A stretch of 64,000 nt of DNA from Paracholeplasma brassicae. GTDB lineage: Bacteria; Bacillota_I; Bacilli_A; Acholeplasmatales; UBA5453. Every line of letters begins with the position of its first letter. The first letter of the stretch is position 1. The DNA lies in the NCBI RefSeq assembly GCF_000967915.1, contig NC_022549.1:1290366-1354365 (forward strand), given 5' to 3'. Made by a program: the position numbers and the translations under genes. Shown here piece after piece: positions 35,260 to 45,032 of the stretch. The notes beneath the pieces are model-generated. The model had not been told where the DNA came from. It searched no databases and was given only the letters and a program-made list of their open reading frames with translations.

Positions 35260-36401
35260 TTTGTTAAATCAATTAAAAATGCCCCCACGGGTGCTGTTAC
35301 CAAAATCGCAAACACCGCAGCAGATAAGATTAAATCGCCTGCTTCTAGGCCTTGTTGTAGGGGTATTGCCCCGATGGCTGCTTGCACCGTCGCCTTAGGC
35401 AGATAGGCAAAGCCAACGAATAAGCGTTCCTTTTGATTAAGTTTCGACTTGATTGAAGCAATAAACACACCAACAATTCGAAACAGCAATCCAAAGACCA
35501 CCATTAATAAAACCAAAAACCAAATAGATTTTAGTCCGTCAAGATTAAGTGCTGCCCCAATTAAGACAAATAATAAAATTTCGGCAAACACCCAAATCTT
35601 ACTAAACTTCAGTTGTAGCCTCGAAGCTAAAATTTCGTATCGGTAGCTGATCATCAAACCTAAGCTCATCACACCAATCAACCCTGAAATCATGAAATAA
35701 TCTTCCATATACAATAGGATAAAACCAAACGATAGGATGATCAGTACTTTGACTGAATCTCTCATGTGAATCCGTTTAAATAACCAAATTAGTGCCCCGC
35801 CAAGAAGTGCACCTATGAGTGCACCTAATACAATCGAAATTGGAATCGTTATTAACGAACCAAAATCGAACTGGTTTTTTTCATACATCGTAAGAAAACT
35901 CGTAAATAAAACAATGACAAAAACATCATCAACCGATGCCGCTGCTAAAACCATTTGTGGTATTTTTTTAGCTGTCCCACGTTTTTCTTCGATTAACTCA
36001 ATCATTTTAGGTACGATTACAGCGGGCGATACCGCCGCAAGTACTGAACCTAAAATTAATGCCTCTAGTAACGTGATATCAAAAAGCATTGGACCAACAA
36101 TTGCAATACCGATGATTTCAAGTGTTGCTGGCACAAAGCTCAGTAAGAGTGCGGTTATGCCTACTTCTCTTAATTCATTTAGTTTTAAAGACAACCCTGC
36201 TCTTAATAGTATGATGACCAGAGCCACTTTCCGAAGTTCAGTCGAAATATCTAATAAACTTTCATCGATTAAGTCCAATAAAAAAGGGCCTAAAATAATA
36301 CCCGTAAATAACATTCCTAATAGCTTCGGTAACTTCATTTTTTCAAACAAACTGCCCAAGCTAAGTGCAAGCAGTAAGATTAACGCAAGACTGATTAACA
36401 C
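35235..36401 (-). CDS. Cation/proton antiporter (CPA family)
   Basis: 388 residues, starting at GTG 36401 with GGAG eight bases upstream. About 12 hydrophobic segments. The core motif is AAASVDDVFVIVLF, with the Asp-Asp pair of electrogenic antiporters (about residue 155), plus an unwound-helix region VLAAVSPAVIVPKM before it. No cytosolic regulatory (RCK/USP) domain is attached. It exchanges Na+ or K+ for H+ to control pH and ionic strength. A second, distinct antiporter lies at 56900-58129. Ion specificity unknown. Convergent with the dehydrogenase gene. Confidence 0.87.
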   Translation of the reverse strand: MLISLALILLLALSLGSLFEKMKLPKLLGMLFTGIILGPFLLDLIDESLLDISTELRKVALVIILLRAGLSLKLNELREVGITALLLSFVPATLEIIGIAIVGPMLFDITLLEALILGSVLAAVSPAVIVPKMIELIEEKRGTAKKIPQMVLAAASVDDVFVIVLFTSFLTMYEKNQFDFGSLITIPISIVLGALIGALLGGALIWLFKRIHMRDSVKVLIILSFGFILLYMEDYFMISGLIGVMSLGLMISYRYEILASRLQLKFSKIWVFAEILLFVLIGAALNLDGLKSIWFLVLLMVVFGLLFRIVGVFIASIKSKLNQKERLFVGFAYLPKATVQAAIGAIPLQQGLEAGDLILSAAVFAILVTAPVGAFLIDLTKKKLLQQT

Positions 36402-36526
36402 GCTATCATCTCCAATAAAATGATTATATCACCATTTAATTAATGATTAAATAATTTTTCCTAAAATTCCATTTTTCTATTAGAATATGTTAAAATAGGT
36501 TTAGACGAAAAAAGGCGGGGTATAAC

Positions 36527-37090
36527 ATGATTGACAGACTCATCGAAATCTTAACAATTACATCTTTCTTAGAACTTTTCTTGATTTTTTTTGCAAAAAT
36601 CATTGAGGTATCGATTGGTACACTGCGTATCATCTTAATTAATAAAGGCTACAGACGCATTGGCGTTATCTTGGCATTAATCGAAATCATCCTATGGGTA
36701 TTTATTGCCTCACGAGTAATTAATGGCATCCAAGAATCACCAATGAAGGGCATCATGTATTCTTTAGGGTTTGCTGTAGGGGTTTATGTGGGTTCCAAAT
36801 TGGAAGAAAAGATTGCCTTTGGAAAAGTACTTATTCAAACCATCACAAGTGTTGCCTCCGGTAAGGAAATTGCCGATTTTTTAAGAAAAGAAGGTTATGG
36901 TGTGACCATCATCGATGGCCGCGGTAAAGACGAGACACGTTCGGTACTAATGCTTTATTCGAATCGAAGAGGCTCAAATGAAGTCATCGAAAAAATACAA
37001 AAGATTAACCCAAAAGCCATGGTTATTATCAACGACGTATCAACGTTATCCGGCGGATTCATTTCACCGATGAAATCACTATTAAAATAA
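36527..37090 (+). CDS. UPF0316 membrane protein (DUF5698 + DUF2179)
   Basis: 187 residues. The first 95 carry three helices (AKIIEVSIGTLRIILINKG is the diagnostic start). Residues 100-187 form a soluble DUF2179 domain with GYGVTIIDGRGKDETRSVLM and the ending KAMVIINDVSTLSGGF. DUF2179 also ends YitT-family proteins and may bind a small ligand. Function unknown. AAAGGCGGGG precedes the ATG. Monocistronic, with its own terminator. Confidence 0.85.
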   Translation: MIDRLIEILTITSFLELFLIFFAKIIEVSIGTLRIILINKGYRRIGVILALIEIILWVFIASRVINGIQESPMKGIMYSLGFAVGVYVGSKLEEKIAFGKVLIQTITSVASGKEIADFLRKEGYGVTIIDGRGKDETRSVLMLYSNRRGSNEVIEKIQKINPKAMVIINDVSTLSGGFISPMKSLLK

Positions 37091-37108
37091 GCCCATTGAC
37101 TATTTATG

Positions 37109-37163
37109 CAAACTGAAAACAGACGATTTTTATAAAATGTCTGTTCTCAGTTTGTTTTATTTT
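37109..37163 (+). terminator. Terminator of the UPF0316 gene
   Basis: Long stem CAAACTGA..ACAGAC / GTCTGT..TCAGTTTG with a two-base internal mismatch and a 14-base AT loop, followed by TTTTATTTT. Confidence 0.85.
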
Positions 37164-37217
37164 ACATCCTTTGTTTGATTTGCTACAATATCGATAGTTA
37201 CAAGGAGGAAATAACTA

Positions 37218-37856
37218 ATGAAAAATATAAGTAAAGCTTTAAAAGCGGAGTTTTTTGGAACACTGTTTCTCGTCTTGTTAGGTTCAATTGCCGCACTTGA
37301 GTCTGGCGCTTTAATCTATGCCGCCTTAGGATTTGGTGGAACACTCGCCTTGATGGCCTATATCTTTGGTGGTCACTACAACCCTGCGGTTTCGATTGGT
37401 ATGTTTGTTTCTAAACGCATTAATAAGAATGAACTGATTACCTACATTGCTGCACAATTTGTTGGTGCACTAGTTGCTTCATTCTTCCTTGCCTTGATGT
37501 ATGGGTTTGGACAAAACATTGCTGCAAACGTCGTTTCTAGTAACGTCCCAGGATCTGATTTCATTCAATTATTCAATGGGTTATTGATTGAAGCCGTTTT
37601 GACCTTTGTGTTTGTTTTAAACATTCTTAACATCACGAAGAATAAAGAAAATGCTTCAATTGCACCACTAGTGATTGGTTTTGGATTAGTCATCTTGATC
37701 GTTGTAGGTGGTAACTTGACTGGTACGTCAGTTAACCCTGTGCGCTCATTGGCACCTGCTATTTTCCAAACAAACGCGTTAAGTCAAGTTTGGGTCTATA
37801 TTTTAGGTCCATCGCTTGGTGGTTTACTTGCTGGTTTATTTTATAACCGTCTATAG
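37218..37856 (+). CDS. Aquaporin / MIP-family channel
   Basis: 212 residues with six helices and two half-helices. The first pore motif is canonical (GGHYNPAVSIG, about residues 51-61). The second is NPV instead of NPA (GTSVNPVRSLAPAIF), still with the selectivity-filter Arg. AEFFGTLFLVLLGS at the start is a MIP signature. Length fits AqpZ-like water channels rather than longer glycerol facilitators. With the MscS-type channel and two antiporters it points to osmotic adaptation. AAGGAGG precedes the start. Confidence 0.88.
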   Translation: MKNISKALKAEFFGTLFLVLLGSIAALESGALIYAALGFGGTLALMAYIFGGHYNPAVSIGMFVSKRINKNELITYIAAQFVGALVASFFLALMYGFGQNIAANVVSSNVPGSDFIQLFNGLLIEAVLTFVFVLNILNITKNKENASIAPLVIGFGLVILIVVGGNLTGTSVNPVRSLAPAIFQTNALSQVWVYILGPSLGGLLAGLFYNRL

Positions 37857-37870
37857 TTTCTAAACGAACA

Positions 37871-37918
37871 AAAGGATTGATTTACTTGTTAATAAACAAG
37901 CGAATCAATCCTTTTTTT
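37871..37918. terminator. Bidirectional terminator between aquaporin and recD2
   Basis: Stem AAAGGATTGATT..CTTGTT / AACAAG..AATCAATCCTTT with a two-base mismatch and loop AATA, followed by a T7 run. Confidence 0.85.
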
Positions 37919-37969
37919 ATTTAACCTAGTAAGCAAATACAAACGAATCAGAAAATCACCTTATTCTCA

Positions 37970-40192
37970 TCATTCATCTAAGAAATCAAAAGGCGATAGT
38001 TCATCTTCGTTCGTTTCTAATTGAATGTCTTCTTCAACTAAAAATGACTTTAGCGCGGTTTGTCTTTTCTCATTTAATATGTTGGCTGATTTTTCAATCA
38101 GTCCTAAGGCACCAATCAGTGATAAATGTGACTTAGTTCTTGTAATGCCAGTATAGAGCAGTTCTTTTCTTAGCATCACCTGATAACCATTAGCTAAAGG
38201 CATTATAACAATCGCATACTCACTACCCTGTGACTTATGAATTGAAATGGCATAAGCCAAATTGAGTTCTTCTAAATCCGGTTTATGATAAAACACTTTG
38301 TTGCCATCAAACATCACCGCAATTAAATCATCGTTAGTGGCTGTTTTTGTCATGTCGTGAATATAACCAATATCGCCATTCATAATGCCTCGTTCAGGCG
38401 AATTAACCAGTTGAATGACTTTATCGCCAACATAATACGTTTTGTCTGCGTATTGAATGTTTTTTGCCGTTTTTGGATGAAAATGCTTTTGCATGACTTT
38501 GTTAATTTGATCGATGCCTATCGGTCCACGATACATTGGTACTAATATTTGAACATCTTCAATCAAATCGTAATTCGCATCTAGCGCTTGATCAACCGCA
38601 TCAATGATTAAATCCATCATATCGTCTTGATTTGAGGAGATGAAAGTCAGATCATTCGAATCAGTTAGGACTTCTTTATTTAGTGACTGCTGATTAATGG
38701 CAGTTGCTAGTCGGATAATACCAGAATTCTTGGCTTGTCTGTGAATTTCATTTAATTCAATTACCGTGACAATTTGAGAACTTAGGATGTCACCTAGAAC
38801 ATGACCTGGTCCAACCGAAGGTAACTGATCTTTATCACCTACGATGATTACAATCGACTCATTTGAAATTGACTTAAATAGCTGATTAGCCAAAAATACA
38901 TCGATCATCGACGATTCATCAATGACAATCAATTTTTGTGGTAATTGATAAACGTCGTCAAACAAAAAGTGCCCTTCGTAATTATAACCAAGTTGACGGT
39001 GTATGGTTTGAGCAGGTATCCCCATCACGTCTTTCATACGTCTAGCCGCTCTACCTGTGGGCGCAATTAGTGCGATGTGCTCTTGAATTTTATCACTAGC
39101 AAGATCTAAATCATATAACCTTGCGTAAACTTCAATGATGCCTCTTATCACCGTTGTTTTACCTGTACCTGGGCCTCCCGTAATCACTGATATCGGTGAG
39201 TTCAAAGCTTCTTTAATCGCTTCTACTTGTTTTTCTGTGTAGCTAATCTGCAAGATTTTTTCTACTATACCGATGTAGGTTGATAACTCTTGTTTTATAA
39301 TTGAGGTTTGATCTCGATGAATCAACCGTTTGATGTCTTTGGAAATCGCTTGTTCAGCTTCATAGATAAATTTAATGTAGTAGCGTTGATTATTTTTGAT
39401 TAATCTTTCCTGATCGACTAATCGAACAACTGCATTAATTATGTAATCTTCTTGGATTTGACCTAAAACCATTTTTGATGACTGGATGAGTTGTTTTTCT
39501 GTGATGTACGTGTCCCCTTTTTTAAACGAGTATGTGTGACAAGCAAATAATACCGCCGCTTCAATTCGTCTTTCATCCGTTTCAGATATATCGAATAATT
39601 TTGCAATTTCATCGGCTCTAACGAATCCAACACCCTCGATGTCATCGATTAACTTATAAGGGTTACTCTTTAACACTTTTAATGTCTCTGAACCGTATTT
39701 ATTAAATAACTTCATGGCCATACGTGAGGTTAGTCCGTAACCGTATAGTTTGACAAGTGTTTCTTCTACGACCTGATTTTGAAAGAGTTGTTGATAAAAT
39801 CGTTCAATTTGTAACGGATTAAGTCCAATGTCTTTTAGTACGTTTTTGTCTTCAAGAATTTTAATGATGGCATCATCACCAAGGGTATCGACAATTTTTC
39901 TTGCACGCATCGGTCCAATACCAGTAAATAGGTCTGAGGAAAGATAGGCTATTAACCCCTCTTTATTTTGAACGTCTGCTTTAGAAAAACTGTTGACTTT
40001 CCACTGAACCCCATATTTAGGGTGCGATACTTCTTCAACTTCAAATTCGTAACTCACATCTTTTGCAAGTTCAGGAAAATAACCTGTGATGATGACTTCT
40101 TTTCCATCTTCAATTACAATTTTTGCAATTGAGTACCCATTGTCTTTGTTCTTGTAAAGATAATGGGTGATGTTGCCTATGATTTTAGTCAA
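37970..40192 (-). CDS. recD2: RecD2 / RecD-like SF1B DNA helicase
   Basis: About 740 residues. I set the start at TTG 40192, with AGAGGTG six bases upstream; an in-frame GTG at 40201 lies within that site. The N-terminal OB-like and helix-hairpin-helix region (1-220: FTGIGPMRARKIVDTLGDDAI, DDIEGVGFVRADEIA) is the RecD2 hallmark. Helicase motifs: Walker A GGPGTGKTTVIRGI (about 342), Walker B VIDESSMID, GDKDQLPSVGPG, and the final AISIHKSQGSEY. It is a 5'-3' helicase working without RecBC in repair and replication stress. Last gene of the nadD-nadE-mnmA-MFS operon. Confidence 0.93.
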   Translation of the reverse strand: MTKIIGNITHYLYKNKDNGYSIAKIVIEDGKEVIITGYFPELAKDVSYEFEVEEVSHPKYGVQWKVNSFSKADVQNKEGLIAYLSSDLFTGIGPMRARKIVDTLGDDAIIKILEDKNVLKDIGLNPLQIERFYQQLFQNQVVEETLVKLYGYGLTSRMAMKLFNKYGSETLKVLKSNPYKLIDDIEGVGFVRADEIAKLFDISETDERRIEAAVLFACHTYSFKKGDTYITEKQLIQSSKMVLGQIQEDYIINAVVRLVDQERLIKNNQRYYIKFIYEAEQAISKDIKRLIHRDQTSIIKQELSTYIGIVEKILQISYTEKQVEAIKEALNSPISVITGGPGTGKTTVIRGIIEVYARLYDLDLASDKIQEHIALIAPTGRAARRMKDVMGIPAQTIHRQLGYNYEGHFLFDDVYQLPQKLIVIDESSMIDVFLANQLFKSISNESIVIIVGDKDQLPSVGPGHVLGDILSSQIVTVIELNEIHRQAKNSGIIRLATAINQQSLNKEVLTDSNDLTFISSNQDDMMDLIIDAVDQALDANYDLIEDVQILVPMYRGPIGIDQINKVMQKHFHPKTAKNIQYADKTYYVGDKVIQLVNSPERGIMNGDIGYIHDMTKTATNDDLIAVMFDGNKVFYHKPDLEELNLAYAISIHKSQGSEYAIVIMPLANGYQVMLRKELLYTGITRTKSHLSLIGALGLIEKSANILNEKRQTALKSFLVEEDIQLETNEDELSPFDFLDE

Positions 40193-41363
40193 CGTATTCA
40201 CCTCTTAACTTAGTATAGTAGAGTAATAACCCTGCTGATACTACAAGAATTAACGATAGAATGTAGAACATACCTACGCCTAAATCCTTGTATAAATAAC
40301 CCCCAAGTAGTGGGCCAATCACAGCCCCTAATGAAATTGCACTTTGTCTGATTCCCATGATCATACCAGGTGAGACCTCATCAAAGTTTGAAAGATGGTA
40401 AGTAAGTGTTGGTTCGTAGATTGCTTTACCAACAATATACATTAAATAAAACGTATAAACATAAAAGTAAATGTGCGTTTGATCCAAGTAAAAAGTCAAA
40501 AACGAGAAAACTGCTGAAATAATAACCGCTGAGATTAAAGTCGTTGTGGCCTTAACGTGTTTAATCATTTTTGGAACAACAAACCAGTTAATAACTAACG
40601 TCAATAACCCAGTCACAGCAACGAGTTGTCCAATGTCTTTTGACGAATAACCTAAATCATTGATATAAAGATCCAAATACTTTGAAAAGTTTGTGTGTGC
40701 AATTGAGATAATCACCGCAATCAATATGAGAAGCATCAACGGTTTAGAAAGTGTTTTAAACTGTTTAATTTGATTAATGAAACTTGGTCGCGCTTTATTT
40801 TGATGATTAAAGTTTGGTACATCCACAAATATCAAGAAAAATACCACCACCAGCATCGTAACAATCGCTTGGGTGAATAGCACATAGGATTCTTGACCGA
40901 CAAAATAAGTACCTACCCACCCACCAAGATAATAGCCAGCCGCACCACCAATGGCGAAAAATGATACAAAACTTGAAATCGTACGTTTTCTTATCGTTTC
41001 ATAATACGGGTCTTCTGAAATGTGTGCTAACCCATTTGAAATGACACCAGCAGCAAAAAAACCAGCAGCAAATCGAACCAAAATAATTAAATATATATTA
41101 GAAAAATACCCAAAAAAGAATTGCGAAACCCCATAGAAAAACAAGGTAGTCGCAATGATGTATTTTCTGTTTTTAATGTCACCAAGATTTCCCCAAACTG
41201 GCGCCATTAAGAAGTTTCCCAAATTCATTGATGCGAAAATTATACCAAACATGTCCGCGGATATCGAAAGTGTTCTTAAATAAGCAGGGGTGGCAGGATG
41301 GGCTATATTCATAGCCAATCCAACCAACCCCGAAAATAGGATGATTAGAACTTGTTTACTCAT
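40185..41363 (-). CDS. MFS transporter, drug/proton antiporter-like
   Basis: 392 residues, 12 hydrophobic segments. The motif-A loop after helix 2 is degenerate but recognisable (PVWGNLGDIKNRKYIIA). RQSAISLGAVIGPLLGGYLY near residue 350 resembles DHA1 efflux proteins such as TetA(L)/YfmO. The substrate is unknown. The start overlaps the mnmA stop by one base (TAATG), and the gene ends inside recD2 start, so it is part of the same transcript, with no obvious functional link. Confidence 0.85.
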   Translation of the reverse strand: MSKQVLIILFSGLVGLAMNIAHPATPAYLRTLSISADMFGIIFASMNLGNFLMAPVWGNLGDIKNRKYIIATTLFFYGVSQFFFGYFSNIYLIILVRFAAGFFAAGVISNGLAHISEDPYYETIRKRTISSFVSFFAIGGAAGYYLGGWVGTYFVGQESYVLFTQAIVTMLVVVFFLIFVDVPNFNHQNKARPSFINQIKQFKTLSKPLMLLILIAVIISIAHTNFSKYLDLYINDLGYSSKDIGQLVAVTGLLTLVINWFVVPKMIKHVKATTTLISAVIISAVFSFLTFYLDQTHIYFYVYTFYLMYIVGKAIYEPTLTYHLSNFDEVSPGMIMGIRQSAISLGAVIGPLLGGYLYKDLGVGMFYILSLILVVSAGLLLYYTKLRGEYVD

Positions 41364-42496
41364 TAATAATTACGCTTCTTTCCGTCTTGATAAACCGTAT
41401 CAATAAACCCACCTGCCACACAAACATCGCCTTCATAAAAAGCCGCTGCTTGCCCAGGTGTTACCGCTCTTACGCCTTGGGAATAAGTCACTCTAAGGGT
41501 CGTTTCGTCTAACCATTCAAGGTTAACGTCGTTGTCTTTTTGTCGGTATCTAAACTTAGCGGTGAAGGTGCGGTTTGTTAACTCTTTATTTCCTCTAAAT
41601 ACGACGTCTTTTACAATACATTCGTTTGAGTATAGGTAAGGATGATCAAACCCTTGTTCAACAAATAGAACATTGTTTTCGATGTCTTTTCCAACCACAA
41701 ACCAAGGTTGTGTATCAAATTCACTATTCCCACCGATGCCAAGACCTTTTCGTTGCCCGATGGTGTAATACATTAGGCCGTCATGATCTTTGATATAGGT
41801 ACCATCAAGCGTGGTCATTCTTCCTTTTTGAGCCAATAAATAGTTGCTTAAAAATTCCGTAAAGCGACGTTCACCAATAAAGCAAATGCCAGTAGAGTCC
41901 TTCTTTTTGGCAACCGCTAAGTTATGTTTTAACGCAATTTCACGAACTTCAGGTTTATCGATATCCCCGATTGGAAACATCGCTTTTTCGATTTGTTTTT
42001 CAGTTAACTGAGACAAAAAATACGTTTGGTCTTTGTTGTCATCTTTTGCTCTTTTGAGTGCTTGTTTGCCGTCAACTAAGCCTACATTGGCATAGTGACC
42101 CATTGCAATGTAGTCAGCATTTAAAGATTCTGCGTAAGCTAAGAAGGCTTTAAATTTAATTTCGGTATTACATAAAATATCTGGATTCGGTGTTCTTCCC
42201 TTTTGGTATTCACTTAAAAAATATTGAAATACTTCATCCCAATATTCTTGTGTAAAATCGACACGATGAAGCACAACGCCAAGTTGATCTGCCACTTTTT
42301 TTGCGTCCATGTAATCAACTTCTTGTGCACAAACTTCATCGTTAACCGTTGGATTTCCTAAAACGTCATCGTTGGTTGCCGAATCCCAGTTTCTCATAAA
42401 CACGGCTTCAACGTCATAACCTTGTTCTAGTAAACGCACAAGTGCCACACTAGAATCCACACCCCCAGATAAACCAAGGATTACTTTTTTCTTCAT
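41363..42496 (-). CDS. mnmA: tRNA 2-thiouridylase MnmA
   Basis: 377 residues. PP-loop GLSGGVDSSVALVRL at the start, then FMRNWDS. The catalytic Cys pair is in PDILCNTEIKF and DSTGICFIGERRF, separated by about 100 residues. GQRKGLGIGG and the C-terminal beta-barrel (PGQAAAFYEGDVCVAGG) complete the family pattern. It thiolates U34 of tRNA Lys, Glu and Gln using sulfur relayed from a cysteine desulfurase. Four bases after nadE. Confidence 0.96.
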   Translation of the reverse strand: MKKKVILGLSGGVDSSVALVRLLEQGYDVEAVFMRNWDSATNDDVLGNPTVNDEVCAQEVDYMDAKKVADQLGVVLHRVDFTQEYWDEVFQYFLSEYQKGRTPNPDILCNTEIKFKAFLAYAESLNADYIAMGHYANVGLVDGKQALKRAKDDNKDQTYFLSQLTEKQIEKAMFPIGDIDKPEVREIALKHNLAVAKKKDSTGICFIGERRFTEFLSNYLLAQKGRMTTLDGTYIKDHDGLMYYTIGQRKGLGIGGNSEFDTQPWFVVGKDIENNVLFVEQGFDHPYLYSNECIVKDVVFRGNKELTNRTFTAKFRYRQKDNDVNLEWLDETTLRVTYSQGVRAVTPGQAAAFYEGDVCVAGGFIDTVYQDGKKRNY

Positions 42497-42500
42497 AAAA

Positions 42501-44354
42501 TCACCATTTCTTTATATCACTTGGCATACGATAGTCACCTCTTGGTGACAACGATATGTCAAGTACTTTTGGACTGTCAGGAAGTGTTTGACGTTTAAAC
42601 TGTTGTTGATAAAAACGTCTTAGGAAATAAGCAACCTGACTTCTTGCTAATTCCTCATCGATATTGAAAGTCTTTTTAATCATGAATACAAGTTTTTCTT
42701 CATCATCACCACATCTTAAATGACGGTGAAGCAAGAAATCATTATAAACGTATTTACCCAGGATGTTTTCTGTCACCTGGTCTTTAATGAGTTCAGGCGA
42801 TATTGGTGTATCGACCACATCTTCTAAGATTGTCTTTAGCGTTGGGTATTCTTTTGCAAATTCTAAGACCATAAAAGACACCAATGTTTTAGGTAGACCC
42901 GCATTAATGCCGTACATGCTCATTTGATCCCCATTATACGTCATAAATCCTAAGGCAATTTCTGATAAATCGCCCGTGCCTAAGACAATACCATTGTGCA
43001 TGTTTGCAAGATTCATCAACACCATCGTTCTGATTCGAGCTTGTGTATTTTCGTATGTAATGTCGGTATTGAATTTATCATGTCCAATCAAATCAAAATG
43101 TAGGTTTGTCTCATCTATGATTGGTTTTTCCATGTGAGTAATTCCTAATTTTTTCATTAGCTCAAGCGCATTGTTTTTGGTTCGAGACGATGTACCTAAC
43201 CCGGGCATCGTCACACCAATAATGTCTGCTAGAGGACGTTCTAGTCTCATCATTGTTTCATATGCAATCATAAGTGCTAGGGTAGAATCTAGCCCCCCTG
43301 ATACACCGATGATTAGTTTTTGATCACCTAAGTGGATCAATCGTTTCATTAATGCTTGAATTTGAATGCCTTTGATTTTCAAGAAGTCTTTCTTGATATT
43401 CTTTTTTGGTACAAAAGGCGTTTGGTCAATTGGTTCTGTAAAGGTATAATCGCTTGATTCATCAAAAGATACATTGATGTAAGTGATCTCAGATTCTAAT
43501 CTGTGAAGTACGTCTTTTAAATTGGTATCTCTTCTTCTTTTGTAGTTAATTTCACCAAAGTCAATGTCTGCGTAAAGGATTTGCGTTTTAGGCTCATTAA
43601 AAATTTCTTCTTTAACGAGTGTCCCTGCGCTTGCAACCATATTATGACCACTAAAAACCGTGTCTGCACTGGATTCCATCATTCCAGATGAGGCGTAAAG
43701 GTACGCGCCATTATTTCGTCTTGAATGGTCAACCACAGCCGTCCGTCTTGTTTCTTCTTTGTAAAGGTATTCATTGCTCGCGCTCAGATTAAGAATCATA
43801 TTTGCACCAGCTAAACTTAATAGGTTACCAGGTGAAATAGTTGTCCACATGTCTTGACAAATCTCTACACCAAATTTGATGCCTTTTTCTAAATCTTGGA
43901 AAAGCAAGTCACCAAATGGCACGTTCATACCAAACAGTTTAACCTGCTTGATGTGTGTGTCAAGTCCCGAATTAAACCATCGTTTCTCGTAAAATTCACC
44001 CGTATTTGGTAAGTACTTCTTTGGGATCATCCCAAGCACCTGGTGTTTTTTGATCACCACGGCCACATTATATAAAACACCATCGATGTCAAAAGGCATA
44101 CCAACGGCTAAAAAGCCATCGAATGGGTTTTTTTCTAGCAATTCACTTAAGGCTTTAAGCGCGTCATCACTCAGTGATTCTTGATAAAAAAGATCACCAC
44201 AATTATAACCAGTAATTGCTAACTCAGGAAAAAGTGCAATCCCCGCTTTAATGCTTTTTAAAGCATCAATCATCTTTGACACATTGAATTTAGGATGCCC
44301 AAGTTCTAAGTCAGGCGTGACACAAGCCACTTTTAAAAAACCTTTATTGTACAT
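42501..44354 (-). CDS. nadE: Glutamine-dependent NAD+ synthetase
   Basis: 617 residues, two-domain form. The nitrilase-type glutaminase (1-290) shows the catalytic triad: Glu in LFPELAITGYNCGDLF, Lys in IPKKYLPNTGEFYEKRWF and Cys in GVEICQDMW. The synthetase domain (320-617) has the PP-loop GVSGGLDSTLALMIA, MPGLGTSSRTKNNA and GTGDLSEIALG. It converts nicotinate adenine dinucleotide to NAD+ with Gln as nitrogen donor. It follows nadD by two bases, so the last two steps of NAD synthesis are encoded together. Confidence 0.96.
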   Translation of the reverse strand: MYNKGFLKVACVTPDLELGHPKFNVSKMIDALKSIKAGIALFPELAITGYNCGDLFYQESLSDDALKALSELLEKNPFDGFLAVGMPFDIDGVLYNVAVVIKKHQVLGMIPKKYLPNTGEFYEKRWFNSGLDTHIKQVKLFGMNVPFGDLLFQDLEKGIKFGVEICQDMWTTISPGNLLSLAGANMILNLSASNEYLYKEETRRTAVVDHSRRNNGAYLYASSGMMESSADTVFSGHNMVASAGTLVKEEIFNEPKTQILYADIDFGEINYKRRRDTNLKDVLHRLESEITYINVSFDESSDYTFTEPIDQTPFVPKKNIKKDFLKIKGIQIQALMKRLIHLGDQKLIIGVSGGLDSTLALMIAYETMMRLERPLADIIGVTMPGLGTSSRTKNNALELMKKLGITHMEKPIIDETNLHFDLIGHDKFNTDITYENTQARIRTMVLMNLANMHNGIVLGTGDLSEIALGFMTYNGDQMSMYGINAGLPKTLVSFMVLEFAKEYPTLKTILEDVVDTPISPELIKDQVTENILGKYVYNDFLLHRHLRCGDDEEKLVFMIKKTFNIDEELARSQVAYFLRRFYQQQFKRQTLPDSPKVLDISLSPRGDYRMPSDIKKW

Positions 44355-44356
44355 AA

Positions 44357-44923
44357 CTACACCTCATATAAGTGATTTTCTTTGACATAGGCAAGCACCT
44401 CATCGGAAAGAAAATCTTGATATTTATTTAAATCTTTACGAACTAAGCTTGAGGCTTCTCTTAAAGATAATTTTACGTTTAAAAACTGTTTTTGATCATT
44501 TGGAAACTTCGAAACAATTAACCCATTGATGTCAAGACGACCACGATCAATTACAATGAATTTGAACCGTTTAATTAATTTCTCGTAATTAATCCATTCC
44601 TCGATCGAAAGAAGGTTATCCGCACCAATGACAAATGCAATTTCATCTTGATGGATTTTTTCTAATTTTTCTAACGCATCAAGCGTGCCTTTATAAGACT
44701 CATTATTTTCGATGTCTGAGATAACAACTTCACTATACTCTTTTGAAATCAACTTTAGCATATCGACTCGGTTTGCAAACGGAATAAGCTCTGGTTTGGC
44801 ATAGTTATTGCCAACCGGTAAAAAAACAAACTGTTTTGGTTTATAAGTCTCTATTAAATGAACCATAATTGATTTGTGTGCTTTTGTTGGTGGGTTGAAC
44901 GAACCCCCATAGACAATAATCAT
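44357..44923 (-). CDS. nadD: Nicotinate-nucleotide adenylyltransferase
   Basis: 188 residues from ATG 44923, with GGGTG upstream (ATG 44929 and GTG 44932 are also in frame). The nucleotidyltransferase signature GGSFNPPTKAHKSIM opens the protein. FVIGADNLLSIEEW and the late SSLVR (ISSTxxR-like) motif follow. It makes nicotinate adenine dinucleotide from NaMN and ATP. First gene of the five-gene operon, divergent from the acyltransferase gene. Confidence 0.94.
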   Translation of the reverse strand: MIIVYGGSFNPPTKAHKSIMVHLIETYKPKQFVFLPVGNNYAKPELIPFANRVDMLKLISKEYSEVVISDIENNESYKGTLDALEKLEKIHQDEIAFVIGADNLLSIEEWINYEKLIKRFKFIVIDRGRLDINGLIVSKFPNDQKQFLNVKLSLREASSLVRKDLNKYQDFLSDEVLAYVKENHLYEV

Positions 44924-45032
44924 ATCCATCACCCAGTTAATTATAACATAATTAGCAATTAATATTGCACTGATACATTCTAAACTTATGATATAATAAT
45001 GATACTGTTAATCGGTGGGGGTGATTTCGACT

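Noticed and set aside
35815-36423. 202-codon plus-strand frame opposite the antiporter
   Set aside because: Low-complexity Ser/Asn/Lys-rich shadow of a clear membrane-protein gene on the other strand.
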